DNA of 64,000 nucleotides from Rhizobium sp. NXC24 (GCF_002944315.1 NZ_CP024311.1:3014501-3078500), one strand, 5' to 3'; counted from the stretch's first letter, positions 15,940 through 26,085 are shown. A program made the numbers and translations. Notes: generated from the letters alone by a model not told the origin.

Positions 15940-16821
15940 TCACGCGAAGGCGGCGCGATTGTTGGAGACGAACTGCTGGACCGAGAGCGCCGGCGTTCCG
16001 GTAATCGCCTCGACCAAATCGTTAGTGCCCGAGAAGATGCCGTCACGATAGTTCTGGGCGACTTCGACGAGGTGCTGCACAAGGAACGGCGGGAACTTGT
16101 AGAAATTTTCTATCCTATCCTTGAACGCCTCTATCGAGGACGGCGCATATTCGATCTTCGCGCCAAGCACGTCGCTCACGACGGCAGCGATTTCTGTGTA
16201 GTCCATCTCGACTGGACCGTGGAGCGGATAGATCTTGCCTTCGTGGCCCTTCGGATTAGCCAGGACATGGGCGATCACCCGGCCCTGATCATCGGAGGCG
16301 ATAGGCGCATGCCGCCCGTTCTCGAAGGGGAACGAGATCTTCTTCGTCGCCCAGATTTCCTTTGCGAAATGGGGATAAGCGAGCCAGTCCGCAAAAAACG
16401 TAGGGCGAAGATGCGTCGTCGAAACGCCTGACCAGTCGAAGACCCGCTCCGAGATCCAATGGTCCTGCGCCGCATGGCTTACCGCCTCTCGGCGCGCCGA
16501 AATCTGCGACATGTTGACGATCGCGCTAACACCCGCTTCCTTTGCAGCCTGTGCGAAATAGGTCGCAGCGCCAAGGATGCCTGGTGCGATCGGGTGAAGA
16601 AAATACGCCGACCGGATGCCTTCCATGGCCGCCCGAATGTGATCGATGTCGGTGAAATCTCCAACGGCTATATCGACACCGCGCTGCCTCAGCGCCGCTG
16701 CCCGCTCGTCGTACGAGCGCATATAGGCACGCACGCTCTTGCCTATCTTCAAGAGTTCGCCGATGGCGGCGCCTCCAGTCCGTCCCGTCGCACCGGTTAC
16801 AAGTATCTCAGCTTCGCTCAT
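15940..16821 (-). CDS. NmrA-like NAD(P)-binding protein
   Basis: A 293-residue atypical SDR of the NmrA/HSCARG or YtfG type. The Rossmann motif is ILVTGATGRTGGAAIGEL at the N-terminus, followed by VGDFTDIDHIRAAMEGIRS. It lacks the canonical catalytic Tyr-x-x-x-Lys. Family members are NAD(P)H redox sensors or quinone reductases. ATG 16821 is chosen over ATG 16851, since the latter falls inside the operator. It is the first gene of the MarR-associated operon, with paired palindromes immediately upstream. Confidence 0.85.
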   Translation of the reverse strand: MSEAEILVTGATGRTGGAAIGELLKIGKSVRAYMRSYDERAAALRQRGVDIAVGDFTDIDHIRAAMEGIRSAYFLHPIAPGILGAATYFAQAAKEAGVSAIVNMSQISARREAVSHAAQDHWISERVFDWSGVSTTHLRPTFFADWLAYPHFAKEIWATKKISFPFENGRHAPIASDDQGRVIAHVLANPKGHEGKIYPLHGPVEMDYTEIAAVVSDVLGAKIEYAPSSIEAFKDRIENFYKFPPFLVQHLVEVAQNYRDGIFSGTNDLVEAITGTPALSVQQFVSNNRAAFA

Positions 16822-16844
16822 GATCGCTTCTCTGTCGTTAAATG

Positions 16845-16887
16845 AGAGCATATGCTCTTAATTAGGTCGATATAGGAGCATATGCTC
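16845..16887 (-). promoter_or_regulatory. Paired palindromic operator of the NmrA-SDR-MarR operon
   Basis: Two copies of the perfect 12-bp palindrome GAGCATATGCTC lie at 16846-16857 and 16876-16887, exactly 30 bp apart, so on the same face of the helix. Both are followed by TTA. They are 24 and 54 bp upstream of the first gene's ATG and fit the size and symmetry of MarR-family operators. Confidence 0.75.
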
Positions 16888-17314
16888 TTATATTCAAGTA
16901 TTTTTATTCGTATGCATGGCTCGCCCTGATGGATCGAAAGAAAAGACTGCTACCGAGCTCCACAAATGCGCGACTGGACGCGGGCCCCTTCGCCGCCTAT
17001 AATTGGGGGGAGCCGATCTCCGGCGTGCGTCACGCAGTTATCCAAAACGCGAAGCGTTTTGATGCTGAAGTCGCCAAATCTCACAGGACCGGAGTATTCG
17101 GGAAGATAGTCTCAGAGACAAACGTTACGGCGGGCATAGCTGTCGCGCCGGGGTAACTCTTGCGTGACTACGTTCTTGAATCACTGTTTTGCCGTACTTA
17201 TCTACACATTGGTTTAGTGCGGGGTCTTCACGACCTGCACGCCTTGGTCTGCTTCGCAAAGGGCGCGCAATACGTCTCCAGAAGGGGCCAGATCTCGAAT
17301 AGGAGGGTGCATTC
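16888..17314 (+). promoter_or_regulatory. rpoH upstream region with a promoter candidate
   Basis: This gap carries the rpoH promoter. CTTGAA at 17175-17180 and TTATCT at 17198-17203 are separated by 17 nt, a good alphaproteobacterial housekeeping or heat-shock-like promoter about 110 bp before the gene. A 75-codon frame at 16929-17156 has no recognisable family and no clear ribosome site, so it is left out. Nothing else is evident here. Confidence 0.5.
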
Positions 17315-18223
17315 ATGACCCGTAATACCTTGCCGTCCATTACCGCCGGTGAAGCCGGCCTCAACCGCTATCTCGACGAGATTCGCAAGTTCCCGATGTT
17401 GGAGCCGCAGGAAGAGTACATGCTCGCCAAGCGCTACGCGGAACATGCCGACCGTCAGGCTGCCCATAAGCTCGTCACCAGCCATCTGCGCCTCGTGGCG
17501 AAGATTGCCATGGGCTATCGCGGTTATGGCCTGCCGATCGGCGAAGTGGTGTCGGAAGGCAATGTCGGCCTGATGCAGGCCGTCAAGAAGTTTGACCCGG
17601 AACGTGGCTTCCGCCTGGCAACCTATGCCATGTGGTGGATCAAGGCCTCGATCCAGGAATATATTCTGCGCTCGTGGTCGCTGGTGAAGATGGGCACGAC
17701 CGCCAATCAGAAGCGTCTGTTCTTCAATCTGCGTCGCCTGAAGGGCCGCATCCAGGCCATCGATGACGGCGACCTGAAGCCGGAGCATGTCGCCGAGATC
17801 GCCACCAAGCTGAACGTCTCCGAGGAAGAGGTCGTTTCGATGAACCGCCGCCTCTCGGGCGACGCCTCGCTGAACGCGCCGATCAAGGCCGCCGAGGGCG
17901 ATTCGGGTCAGTGGCAGGACTGGCTGGTGGACGATCATGACAGCCAGGAAGACGTGCTGATCGAGCAGGACGAACTTGATACGCGCCGCCGCATGTTGGC
18001 TCGCGCCATGAGCGTCTTGAACGATCGCGAGCGCCGCATCTTCGAGGCTCGCCGCCTTGCGGAAGAGCCGGTGACGCTGGAGGACCTCTCGGCCGAGTTC
18101 GATATCAGCCGCGAACGCGTCCGCCAGATCGAAGTCCGCGCCTTCGAGAAGGTGCAGGAAGCCGTGCAGAAGGATGCGCTGGAACGCGCCAAGGCTCTGC
18201 GGGTGGTCGAAGCCACCGCTTAA
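17315..18223 (+). CDS. rpoH: RNA polymerase heat-shock sigma factor RpoH
   Basis: Sigma-32 family factor of 302 residues directing heat-shock transcription. Region 2 includes HLRLVAKIAMGYRGYGLPI and FRLATYAMWWIKASIQEYIL, and the RpoH-specific box QKRLFFNLRRLKG is present. Region 4 has LEDLSAEFDISRERVRQIEV. Ribosome site AGGAGGG is about 7 nt before ATG 17315. Many Rhizobiaceae have two rpoH copies; this one has the length and chromosomal setting of rpoH1 (inference). A strong terminator follows. Confidence 0.97.
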   Translation: MTRNTLPSITAGEAGLNRYLDEIRKFPMLEPQEEYMLAKRYAEHADRQAAHKLVTSHLRLVAKIAMGYRGYGLPIGEVVSEGNVGLMQAVKKFDPERGFRLATYAMWWIKASIQEYILRSWSLVKMGTTANQKRLFFNLRRLKGRIQAIDDGDLKPEHVAEIATKLNVSEEEVVSMNRRLSGDASLNAPIKAAEGDSGQWQDWLVDDHDSQEDVLIEQDELDTRRRMLARAMSVLNDRERRIFEARRLAEEPVTLEDLSAEFDISRERVRQIEVRAFEKVQEAVQKDALERAKALRVVEATA

Positions 18224-18260
18224 CGCTTCCGATTTCAGACATTACAGTACGAATTCAAAC

Positions 18261-18290
18261 AAAAGGCGGACCGTAAGGCCCGCCTTTTTT
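18261..18290 (+). terminator. Intrinsic terminator of rpoH
   Basis: AAAAGGCGG (18261-18269) pairs with CCGCCTTTT (18280-18288), then more T. It lies 37 bp after the rpoH stop and faces the convergent gene ending at 18313. Confidence 0.88.
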
Positions 18291-18312
18291 GATTCCAATG
18301 ATTTGAGACCGC

Positions 18313-20676
18313 TTATTGGCCGCTCGAAGCGACACCGCCAAGCGCCTGCCACTCGGTAATCGCCTTGTTGAAGGCGTCGGTGCCGGCCGGCCCCTTCTCC
18401 ATGGTCAGCAATGCACGACGGCCATTGCGGTAGACCACGGGAATGTCCATCCAGTTGCGGGTTTTCAGGAGATCGAGATTGGTCTTACGCGCATCCGGAA
18501 AATCGTTGAGCGCGACCATGTAGACGTCGTCGGTAACCTTGGCCGGTACGGCGATCAGGGCGTCGCCGCGATCCTGTTCGGTCGACTTGAGCGCGATCCG
18601 CTGCACGTTGTCGATGGCGCCGCCTTCGAAATTCGGCGGAACCTGGAAGGCAAGCTCTACGAGATGGCTTGCCGGCAACGAGGCATCGGTATTGCGCGAC
18701 ACGGTGATCGTCGCCGTCAGGCCGCGCTCGGGCACGTTGATGAGGCCCTGGACGGAAGGCTCCGGCCGGCCATCTTCACCTTTGCCCTCCTGCAGAGACC
18801 ACGTGACGGTGCCTTCGAAAGCCGTGGGCGATGTCTGGCCGAGACGCTCCTCATAGAGGAACACCTTCTGCCCATCCGTGGCCGGCGCCGTCTGCTGTTG
18901 ATTAGCTTGTGGCTGCTGCTGAGCGGCAGGCGATTGCTGGGTGGGAGCGGAGGATTGCTGATCGGCTGAAGGCTGCGTCGTGGTCGGCGCGGTCGCGGCG
19001 GGCGCCTGCGCGCCATTCGCATTGTTGGCGGGCGGCGTTGCCGCTCTTGCCGGGGCAGCGGAGGCTACATTCTGCTCGGCCACGGACTTGCCTTCAGCGA
19101 CACCCGGCTGAGCGCCCGCTGCCGGACCTTGATCCTCTTCCGTGCCATTCGCCAACAAGCGCTGCGTGAACTTGCTGTTGACCGTGTTGGCGTCGTTGTC
19201 GAGCGAGGCGACATTGGTGTTGCCCGCTGCCGGCGGCTGCGTGGCGGCATTATTGTTTTGCGCCGGAGCGGTCGCGCCCGGTGTCGAAGCGGCAGGCGCA
19301 TTTGTGGCTGGAGCGGCCGTATTGTTGTTCTTGGCCGTCTCGGTAGCCGGAGTGGTCGCAGTCTTCGGTGCCGAGCTGATGAGGTCGGCGACCATCTTGT
19401 TGAGCGCTTCACGGTTCAGCCAGGCGGCATAGCCACCGCCGGCGACGATCGCGAGGCCAACGAGGGCCACGATAATACTGGTCACGCTGAAGCGGCGGCG
19501 CTTCGGCTCCATACGGAAGCTCTTGCCCTGCAGCTTCGCCGCCATGGCCCGGTTGAGATCCGGCGGAATGGAAGAGCCGCCGCCGCGGTCCCCCTCGGCG
19601 ATTTTGTCAAAGCCGGCAAGCTCCTTGAGCTCGCGCCAGCCATCCTCGCCAGCATCGTTCTTCGGCGCTGACTTGGACGGAGAATGCACATCGGCGAAGA
19701 GATCGACATCGTCAAAGGCATTATCCGGCATTTGCTGCCGGGCGGGCTGTGCCGGCTTGGCGGCTGGCGCCGGCACCGACTGCAGCTCTTCGAAAACATC
19801 CGCATCCCAGGCAAAAGCCTTGTCGCTCGCCGGCGCTTTCGTCGGGGCGGGCGGCTCCACGGGATGGCCGAAGACGGCAGGCGCAAAGGCGGCGGCGGGC
19901 ATGACGGGTACCGCCACCGGCTCGGATTCGGCCCGCTTCGCAGGCGCATCCACCTCGGCCCAAATTTCCTCGACTTGGCTCATAACATCATCGGCAGGCG
20001 CCTGATGAGCAGTATGCGTCTGCGGAGCGGCATGCGCGGGCTCGGCGGCAACGGCCGGCACCTCCTCCGCATAGTGCTCCGGCGCTTCCTCATGCACCTG
20101 CTCTTGGACCGGCTCCGCATAGGCCTCGACGTGGTGAACAGCCGCGGGCGCCTGCTCCTGCGGCGCCTCGGCCCATTCCTCTACCGGCTCATGGTGCTCA
20201 GCGGACTGATGCTGAGCATGCGCGGGCTCCTCATAGACAGGCTCTTCATAAGCCGGCTCTTCATGGGTCGGCTCTTCATGGGTCGGCTCTTCGTGCACCG
20301 GCTCGTGAGCGGCGGGCTCCTCGTGCGCAGCGACCTCCGGATGGGCCGGCTCCGGTTCCTCGACATGGTGTTCTTGCGCAACATGATGCTCTTCAGCAGG
20401 CTCCTGCTGCGGCTCCTCCTGCACCAAAGGCGTTTCCGCGACTGGCTCTTCAGCCAGCGGCAGCGCCTCGGCATGCTCGGCTTCCACCTCGACGATCGCG
20501 GCTTCCAGCTTGTCGAGCTGACGGCGCAGCATCTCCTCCGGCGGGCGCGGCTTCATGCTCTCAAGCTGCCGCTGAACGGCACCACGAGCCCGCTCGTAAA
20601 CCTTGACCCGCATCTCGGGAGTATTATCGGCCAAGCCGTCCACGGCCCGTCGAATGACTGCTACAAAATCCGCCAT
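18313..20676 (-). CDS. 787-residue low-complexity membrane-anchored protein
   Basis: Large protein of unknown function. The N-terminal ~60 residues form a conserved-looking helical domain (RRAVDGLADNTPEMRVKVYE; EEMLRRQLDKLEAAIVEVEA). Residues about 60-230 are very rich in Glu, Pro, His and Ala, including HEEP-type pentapeptide repeats near 116-150. A single transmembrane helix follows at about 398-420 (IIVALVGLAIVAGGGYAAWL), then an Ala/Asn/Gln/Pro linker of about 180 residues. The C-terminal ~170 residues (VFLYEERLGQTSPTAFEGTV onward) look folded and periplasmic. The layout suggests an envelope-spanning sensor or tether. It sits between rpoH and purA in this genome. Confidence 0.82.
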   Translation of the reverse strand: MADFVAVIRRAVDGLADNTPEMRVKVYERARGAVQRQLESMKPRPPEEMLRRQLDKLEAAIVEVEAEHAEALPLAEEPVAETPLVQEEPQQEPAEEHHVAQEHHVEEPEPAHPEVAAHEEPAAHEPVHEEPTHEEPTHEEPAYEEPVYEEPAHAQHQSAEHHEPVEEWAEAPQEQAPAAVHHVEAYAEPVQEQVHEEAPEHYAEEVPAVAAEPAHAAPQTHTAHQAPADDVMSQVEEIWAEVDAPAKRAESEPVAVPVMPAAAFAPAVFGHPVEPPAPTKAPASDKAFAWDADVFEELQSVPAPAAKPAQPARQQMPDNAFDDVDLFADVHSPSKSAPKNDAGEDGWRELKELAGFDKIAEGDRGGGSSIPPDLNRAMAAKLQGKSFRMEPKRRRFSVTSIIVALVGLAIVAGGGYAAWLNREALNKMVADLISSAPKTATTPATETAKNNNTAAPATNAPAASTPGATAPAQNNNAATQPPAAGNTNVASLDNDANTVNSKFTQRLLANGTEEDQGPAAGAQPGVAEGKSVAEQNVASAAPARAATPPANNANGAQAPAATAPTTTQPSADQQSSAPTQQSPAAQQQPQANQQQTAPATDGQKVFLYEERLGQTSPTAFEGTVTWSLQEGKGEDGRPEPSVQGLINVPERGLTATITVSRNTDASLPASHLVELAFQVPPNFEGGAIDNVQRIALKSTEQDRGDALIAVPAKVTDDVYMVALNDFPDARKTNLDLLKTRNWMDIPVVYRNGRRALLTMEKGPAGTDAFNKAITEWQALGGVASSGQ
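20226..20330 (-). repeat. Seven tandem 15-bp units coding HEEP-type pentapeptides
   Basis: Seven consecutive 15-bp units, each starting GCTC on the plus strand; units three and four (20256-20270, 20271-20285) are identical. On the coding strand they give pentapeptides of the type xHEEP or xYEEP. This is an in-frame minisatellite likely to vary in copy number between strains. Confidence 0.85.
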
Positions 20677-20737
20677 CAGTACTTTCTCATGATGCCCGGC
20701 ACGTGGCCGAACCGGGATTCGTCATTGATCCGCGACA

Positions 20738-22033
20738 TTAGCCCTCAAACGGATCGGTCACAAGTATAGTGTCTTCGCGCTCCGGGCTGGTCGAAAGCAG
20801 CGCCACCGGAGCGCCGATTAGCTCCTCCACCTGCCGGACATATTTGATCGCCTGTGCCGGCAAATCGGCCCATTTGCGGGCGCCGACGGTCGATTCCTTC
20901 CAGCCTTCGAGCGTGATGTAGATCGGCTCGACGCGGGCTTGCGCCGCCTGGCTGGCCGGCAGATAGTCGATCTCCTTGCCATCCAGTTTGTAGCCGACGC
21001 AGATCTTCAGTTCGTCGAGACCGTCGAGCACGTCAAGCTTGGTCAAGGCAATGCCGGTAATGCCGGAAGTCTTCACCGTCTGGCGAACCAGCACGGCATC
21101 GAACCAGCCGCAGCGGCGCGGACGGCCGGTGTTGACGCCAACCTCTCGGCCAACCGTCGACAGGTGTTTGCCGATCTCGTCATGCAGTTCACACGGGAAC
21201 GGCCCTTCGCCGACGCGCGTCGTATAGGCCTTGGTGATGCCGAGCACATAGCCGAGCGCCGTCGGGCCGAGGCCGGAACCGGCTGCTGCCTGGCCCGCGA
21301 CCGTGTTGGACGACGTCACGAACGGATAGGTGCCGTGGTCATTATCCAACAAAGCGCCCTGCGCACCCTCGAAAAGGATACGGGCGCCAGCCTTGCGCTG
21401 CTCGTCGAGCAACCGCCAGACCTGATCAATATAGGGAAGAATATGCTCTGCAACAGAGGTGAGTTCGTTGTGCAAAGCATCGAACGAGATTTCATCGAGG
21501 CCCATGCCGCGGCGGAGCGCATTGTGATGCGTCAGCAGCCGATCGATCTTGCCCGGCAGCGTATCCGGTTCGGCAAGATCGATGACGCGGATCGCACGGC
21601 GGCCGACCTTGTCTTCATAGGCCGGGCCGATGCCGCGACGGGTCGTGCCGATCTTCGTGCCGCTGTTGGAAGCGGCATCTTCGCGCAGAGCGTCGAGATC
21701 GCGGTGCAGCGACAGAATCAGCGGGGCGTTCTCGGCAATACGCAGAACGTCGGGCGTAACCGCGATGCCCTGGGCGCGCAGCTTTTCGACTTCAGCGACG
21801 AAATGATGGGGATCAACGACGACGCCGTTGCCGATGACGCTGAGCTTGCCGCGCACGAGGCCCGAAGGCAGCAGCGCAAGCTTGTAGCTGACACCGTCGA
21901 CAACAAGCGTATGACCGGCATTATGACCGCCCTGAAAGCGTACAATCACATCTGCGCGTTCCGAAAGCCAGTCGACAATCTTGCCCTTGCCTTCGTCACC
22001 CCATTGCGAGCCGATCACTACAACGTTCGTCAT
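20738..22033 (-). CDS. purA: Adenylosuccinate synthetase
   Basis: GTP-dependent enzyme of AMP biosynthesis that joins IMP and aspartate, 431 residues. Family signatures are complete: [16 protein letters not shown] at the N-terminus with catalytic Asp and Lys, [43 protein letters not shown], and the C-terminal [10 protein letters not shown]. It is a single gene on the minus strand with a 230-bp upstream gap that probably holds its promoter. Length is typical. Confidence 0.98.
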   Translation of the reverse strand: MTNVVVIGSQWGDEGKGKIVDWLSERADVIVRFQGGHNAGHTLVVDGVSYKLALLPSGLVRGKLSVIGNGVVVDPHHFVAEVEKLRAQGIAVTPDVLRIAENAPLILSLHRDLDALREDAASNSGTKIGTTRRGIGPAYEDKVGRRAIRVIDLAEPDTLPGKIDRLLTHHNALRRGMGLDEISFDALHNELTSVAEHILPYIDQVWRLLDEQRKAGARILFEGAQGALLDNDHGTYPFVTSSNTVAGQAAAGSGLGPTALGYVLGITKAYTTRVGEGPFPCELHDEIGKHLSTVGREVGVNTGRPRRCGWFDAVLVRQTVKTSGITGIALTKLDVLDGLDELKICVGYKLDGKEIDYLPASQAAQARVEPIYITLEGWKESTVGARKWADLPAQAIKYVRQVEELIGAPVALLSTSPEREDTILVTDPFEG

Positions 22034-22263
22034 TTATCCATTCCCGCTTCCTGCGCACAGCGGTGCGCCTTGCTCAAACCCGCGCATCTATAAAACTTTG
22101 TTTTTGGGAAAGCGACCCTGTTGTCTCAGGAGATTCGGCTTTTTACGTGACGAATCAGCGCGCCTAACAGGATTTTTCCCGTCGGCGCATATCCACATGC
22201 GAAATATTGGAGCTGGGTAAGCGAAGAAAATCGCTCGCCCACCCTACGCGAGAGGACATGGAA

Positions 22264-23103
22264 CTAGCCAAGCTCAAGCGTGGTGACGGCAAAGACGCGG
22301 TCGAGTGGCATTTTGGGCGGTTCGCCACGATACATTCGCGCCGTTTCGAACACCGGCGACAGTCCGGCCGCTTCGGCAAGCCTGATCGCGTCGATGTTGT
22401 CCGTAGGCACGTCCATATATACAGGCCGGCCCTTGGCCTCCGGCAGCAACTTGGCCAGCAAGGCCGATGCCACATCGGAACTGTTTGCAAACAGCGGACC
22501 GACCTTGTACCCCTCGAAACAGCGCCGGATCGTGCCGTAGCCGCGAATCTTGCTGCCGCTGCCGACCATGACGGATTTTCGTTTTTCCGGCGCGCCGCAC
22601 CAGGCCGTGAGGAAGGAGTAGCGCAGCCCTGGAAAGATGGCGGCATCATATCGCAGCAAGCCTTCGAGCTTGTCCTGCGTGACCGGAACGACGTCCACCT
22701 TTGCTTCGCCTATATCAGGCATTCTCGGGACACCGCCATAGGCCATTTCAAAGCCGCTGCTGCGGTAGTTTTCCTGCTGCGCAACGACGCCGTCGAGACC
22801 GATGGTACGATTGCCCGCAAACGCCATGCCCTTCTTCCACAGCGCCTTGCCATAACCCTTGCCGCGAAATTCGGGGTGGACGATGTAGAGGCCGAGAAAG
22901 GCGAAGCTTTCGCCATAACGCACGACGGAAATACAGCCGACCGGCACTTCGCCGATCGCGCCTATAAAGAAGCCGGAAGGATCCGCCTCCCAAAATGCCA
23001 GGGCATCATCGACACCGGGATTCCATCCCTCCTGCCGCGCCCATTCGAGAGCGAGCTCCAATTCCCCAGCCCGCATTGTACGCACGGCAAAATTTGACTT
23101 CAT
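22264..23103 (-). CDS. Two-domain GNAT acetyltransferase
   Basis: A 279-residue protein. The N-terminal GNAT domain (about 1-130) has the acetyl-CoA loop HPEFRGKGYGKALWKKG. The C-terminal half (about 140-279) matches the pattern of the YitH/HolE-type acetyltransferase extension (VMVGSGSKIRGYGTIRRCFE; VYMDVPTDNIDAIRLAEAAG; final FAVTTLELG). The substrate is not predictable. It is a single gene, not obviously coupled to purA 230 bp downstream. Confidence 0.86.
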   Translation of the reverse strand: MKSNFAVRTMRAGELELALEWARQEGWNPGVDDALAFWEADPSGFFIGAIGEVPVGCISVVRYGESFAFLGLYIVHPEFRGKGYGKALWKKGMAFAGNRTIGLDGVVAQQENYRSSGFEMAYGGVPRMPDIGEAKVDVVPVTQDKLEGLLRYDAAIFPGLRYSFLTAWCGAPEKRKSVMVGSGSKIRGYGTIRRCFEGYKVGPLFANSSDVASALLAKLLPEAKGRPVYMDVPTDNIDAIRLAEAAGLSPVFETARMYRGEPPKMPLDRVFAVTTLELG

Positions 23104-23218
23104 GCACCAGCCCTGAACCGCCCCTTATGCATCATCCCCGCCGGAACGATTGCACCCAATTCATCATGCTGCAACGCGATAGCAATCACAAGCGATAAGC
23201 GATGCTATGCCTAATGGG

Positions 23219-24517
23219 TTAAATTCTTGGTGGCATTGGCGCGTAGGCGGCTGGATCGACCGATTGCGGCCGGCCTTCGAGCGACAGTTTCGCGATCCGC
23301 GCCGGCGTCTCGCTGATCACCTTGCCGTGCCGAACAACAAAAAGCCTCGCCGCACGCAATCGCACCGCTTCGATCGGATCGCGCGCCTGCAGCACGACGA
23401 GATCGCCGTTGCAGCCGACCTCCAGCCCGTAACCGTCGAGCCCCATCACTTTGGCCGGATTGACGGTGACCGCGTCGAAACAGAACCGCATCGCTTCGCG
23501 CGACGTCAATTGACCGACATGCAGTCCCATATGGGCGACATCCAGCATGTCGGCGCCGCCGAGCGAATACCATGGGTCCATGCAGCAATCCTGACCGAAG
23601 GCGATATTGATGCCGAATTCGCGCATCTCCTTGACCCGGGTCAGTCCGCGCCGCTTCGGATAGGTATCGTGCCGGCCCTGAAGCACGATGTTGATCAACG
23701 GATTGGGGATCGCGTGCACGCCCGCCTCAGCAATCAGCGGCAGGAGCTTGGAGACATAATAATTGTCCATCGAATGCATCGACGTCAGATGCGAGCCGGC
23801 CACCCTGCCCTGAAGGCCGAGCCTCACCGTCTCGGCGACCAGCGTCTCGATGTGGCGCGACAGCGGATCGTCGGTCTCGTCGCAATGCATGTCGACCATC
23901 AAACCGCGCTTTTCGGCGATCTCGCAGAGCGCACGCACCGAATGCGCGCCCTCGTCCATCGTCCGCTCGAAATGCGGGATACCGCCAACAATATCGACAC
24001 CGAGATCCAGCGCGCGTTCCAGGTTCTGCGCCGCCGTCGGCGAGCGGTAATAGCCGTCCTGCGGAAAGGCGACGAGCTGCAGATCGAGATAAGGTGCGAC
24101 TTTTCTCTTCACATCCAGCAGCGCTTCGACGGCAAGCAACCGGTCGTCGCAGATATCGACGTGGGTCCGCACGGCGAGCAACCCTTGCGACACGGCAAGA
24201 TCGCAATAACGCAATGCCCGCTCTGCCACCGCCTCATGCGTCAGCAGCGGCTTCAACTCCCCCCAGAGCCCGATACCTTCGAGCAGCGTCCCCGATGTAT
24301 TCAGCCGCGGCAGGCCAAGCGACAGCGTCGCATCCATGTGAAAATGGCAGTCGATGAACGGCGGCGAAACCAGTTGCCCATCGGCATCGATCACGCGCTC
24401 CGCCTCCCCTTCCATGCCCGGCTGAACAGCCACGATCTTGCCGCCGGCAATGGCGATATCCTGCCCCTCGCGGCCATCGGGAAGGCTGGCATTGCGGACG
24501 ATGAGATCGAGCACCAT
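23219..24517 (-). CDS. Cytosine-deaminase-like amidohydrolase
   Basis: A 432-residue member of the metal-dependent amidohydrolase superfamily, COG0402/CodA branch. Metal ligands are visible as PPFIDCHFHMDATLS (His-x-His), DMHCDETDD, AGSHLTSMHSMD and the late Asp in FGQDCCMDPWYSLG. Characterised relatives deaminate cytosine, creatinine, isoguanine or related heterocycles; the substrate here is unknown. Start ATG 24517 agrees with the family; a 21-codon extension is open. It is divergent from rkpK across 245 bp. A second protein of this branch lies at 35248-36561, in a catabolic cluster. Confidence 0.88.
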   Translation of the reverse strand: MVLDLIVRNASLPDGREGQDIAIAGGKIVAVQPGMEGEAERVIDADGQLVSPPFIDCHFHMDATLSLGLPRLNTSGTLLEGIGLWGELKPLLTHEAVAERALRYCDLAVSQGLLAVRTHVDICDDRLLAVEALLDVKRKVAPYLDLQLVAFPQDGYYRSPTAAQNLERALDLGVDIVGGIPHFERTMDEGAHSVRALCEIAEKRGLMVDMHCDETDDPLSRHIETLVAETVRLGLQGRVAGSHLTSMHSMDNYYVSKLLPLIAEAGVHAIPNPLINIVLQGRHDTYPKRRGLTRVKEMREFGINIAFGQDCCMDPWYSLGGADMLDVAHMGLHVGQLTSREAMRFCFDAVTVNPAKVMGLDGYGLEVGCNGDLVVLQARDPIEAVRLRAARLFVVRHGKVISETPARIAKLSLEGRPQSVDPAAYAPMPPRI

Positions 24518-24762
24518 GGGAGTTGCCTTTGGATTGGAAGGTCTATGCGGAATGTCTAGCACGACGCGGTGGGCAGGCAAGCCGCTCGTCCGGTGCGCCG
24601 GCGGGGTACCCGTCTTTATGACACTTCTGTCTCAACCGCCTGGATAAGCACCGCAACGTATAGGAGTCACCGACGATCCTGTGTATATAAGCGCAGATGG
24701 CCGCCAAAGACGGGCGTGCGTTCCGACGCTGAGTCCTGCGCTAGCAAAAGGATTGAAGTTTC

Positions 24763-26085
24763 ATGCACATCACGATGATCGGTTCCGGTTATGTGGGTTT
24801 GGTGTCCGGCGTCTGCTTTGCCGATTTCGGTCATGACGTGATTTGTGTCGACAAGGACGCCGGCAAGATCGAGGCGTTGCGCAAGGGTGAAATCCCGATC
24901 TTCGAACCCGGCCTTGAACAATTGGTTGCCGACAATGTCCGCGCCGGTCGCCTCTCCTTTTCGACCGAGGTTGAAAGCAGCGTTGCCGCAAGTGACGTCG
25001 TCTTTATCGCCGTCGGCACGCCGTCGCGTCGCGGTGACGGCCACGCCGATCTCTCCTACGTCTATGCCGCCGCCCGCGAAATCGCCCAGCACGTCAAGGG
25101 CTTTACCGTCATCGTCACCAAATCGACCGTGCCCGTCGGCACCGGCGACGAAGTCGAGCGAATCGTGCGTGAGACCAATCCGGATGCCGATGTCGCAGTC
25201 GTCTCCAATCCAGAATTCCTGCGCGAAGGCGCTGCCATCGAAGACTTCAAGCGTCCCGACCGCATCGTCATCGGCCTCAACGACGAGCGCGCCCGCGGCG
25301 TCATGACCGAAGTCTATCGGCCGCTCTACCTCAACCAGGCGCCGCTGCTCTTTACCTCCCGCCGCACGTCGGAGCTGATCAAATACGCCGCCAATGCCTT
25401 CCTTGCGATGAAGATCACTTTCATCAACGAGATGGCCGATCTCTGCGAGAAGGTCGGCGCCAATGTGCAGGAAGTCTCGCGCGGTATCGGTCTCGACGGC
25501 CGCATCGGCTCGAAATTCCTGCATGCCGGCCCCGGCTATGGCGGCTCCTGCTTCCCGAAGGACACGCTGGCGCTCGCCAAAACCGCACAGGATTACGACA
25601 GCCCCGTGCGCCTGATCGAGACGACGGTTTCGATCAACGACAACCGCAAGCGCGCCATGGGCCGCAAGGTGATCGCGGCCATGGGCGGCGATATCAGGGG
25701 CAAGACCATTGCCGTCCTCGGCCTGACCTTCAAGCCGAATACCGACGACATGCGCGACAGCCCTTCGATCTCGATCATCCAGGCGCTGCAGGATGCCGGT
25801 GCCTCGGTAGCGGGCTACGATCCGGAGGGTATGGATAATGCTCGCCAGTTGATCGAAAACATCACCTATGCAGACGATGCCTATAGCGCCGCACGCGGCG
25901 CCGACGCGCTCGTTATCATCACGGAATGGAACCAGTTCCGCGCACTCGATTTCGGCCGGCTCAAATCCGTTATGAATGCCCCGGTTCTCGTCGACCTCAG
26001 AAACATCTATCGCCATGACGAGGTCACAAAGCACGGCTTTGCCTATACAAGCGTCGGCAGACCCTCCAGCGACGACACACTTTAG
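24763..26085 (+). CDS. rkpK: UDP-glucose 6-dehydrogenase
   Basis: NAD-dependent four-electron oxidation of UDP-glucose to UDP-glucuronate, 440 residues. The N-terminal Rossmann motif is [20 protein letters not shown]; the catalytic Cys is in [16 protein letters not shown]; the C-terminal nucleotide-binding part has [18 protein letters not shown]. In Sinorhizobium meliloti rkpK and lpsL encode this enzyme and the next epimerase, for capsular and LPS uronic acids. Here lpsL follows after 71 bp that contain a rhizobial repeat. Confidence 0.96.
   Translation: MHITMIGSGYVGLVSGVCFADFGHDVICVDKDAGKIEALRKGEIPIFEPGLEQLVADNVRAGRLSFSTEVESSVAASDVVFIAVGTPSRRGDGHADLSYVYAAAREIAQHVKGFTVIVTKSTVPVGTGDEVERIVRETNPDADVAVVSNPEFLREGAAIEDFKRPDRIVIGLNDERARGVMTEVYRPLYLNQAPLLFTSRRTSELIKYAANAFLAMKITFINEMADLCEKVGANVQEVSRGIGLDGRIGSKFLHAGPGYGGSCFPKDTLALAKTAQDYDSPVRLIETTVSINDNRKRAMGRKVIAAMGGDIRGKTIAVLGLTFKPNTDDMRDSPSISIIQALQDAGASVAGYDPEGMDNARQLIENITYADDAYSAARGADALVIITEWNQFRALDFGRLKSVMNAPVLVDLRNIYRHDEVTKHGFAYTSVGRPSSDDTL

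Noticed and set aside
16929..17156. 75-codon frame upstream of rpoH
   Set aside because: No family resemblance or convincing ribosome site.
20226..20330. Possible CRISPR-like array
   Set aside because: The 15-bp units are contiguous without spacers and lie in frame inside a coding region.
20939..22093. 384-codon plus-strand frame over purA
   Set aside because: Antisense to an unambiguous purA; no family resemblance.
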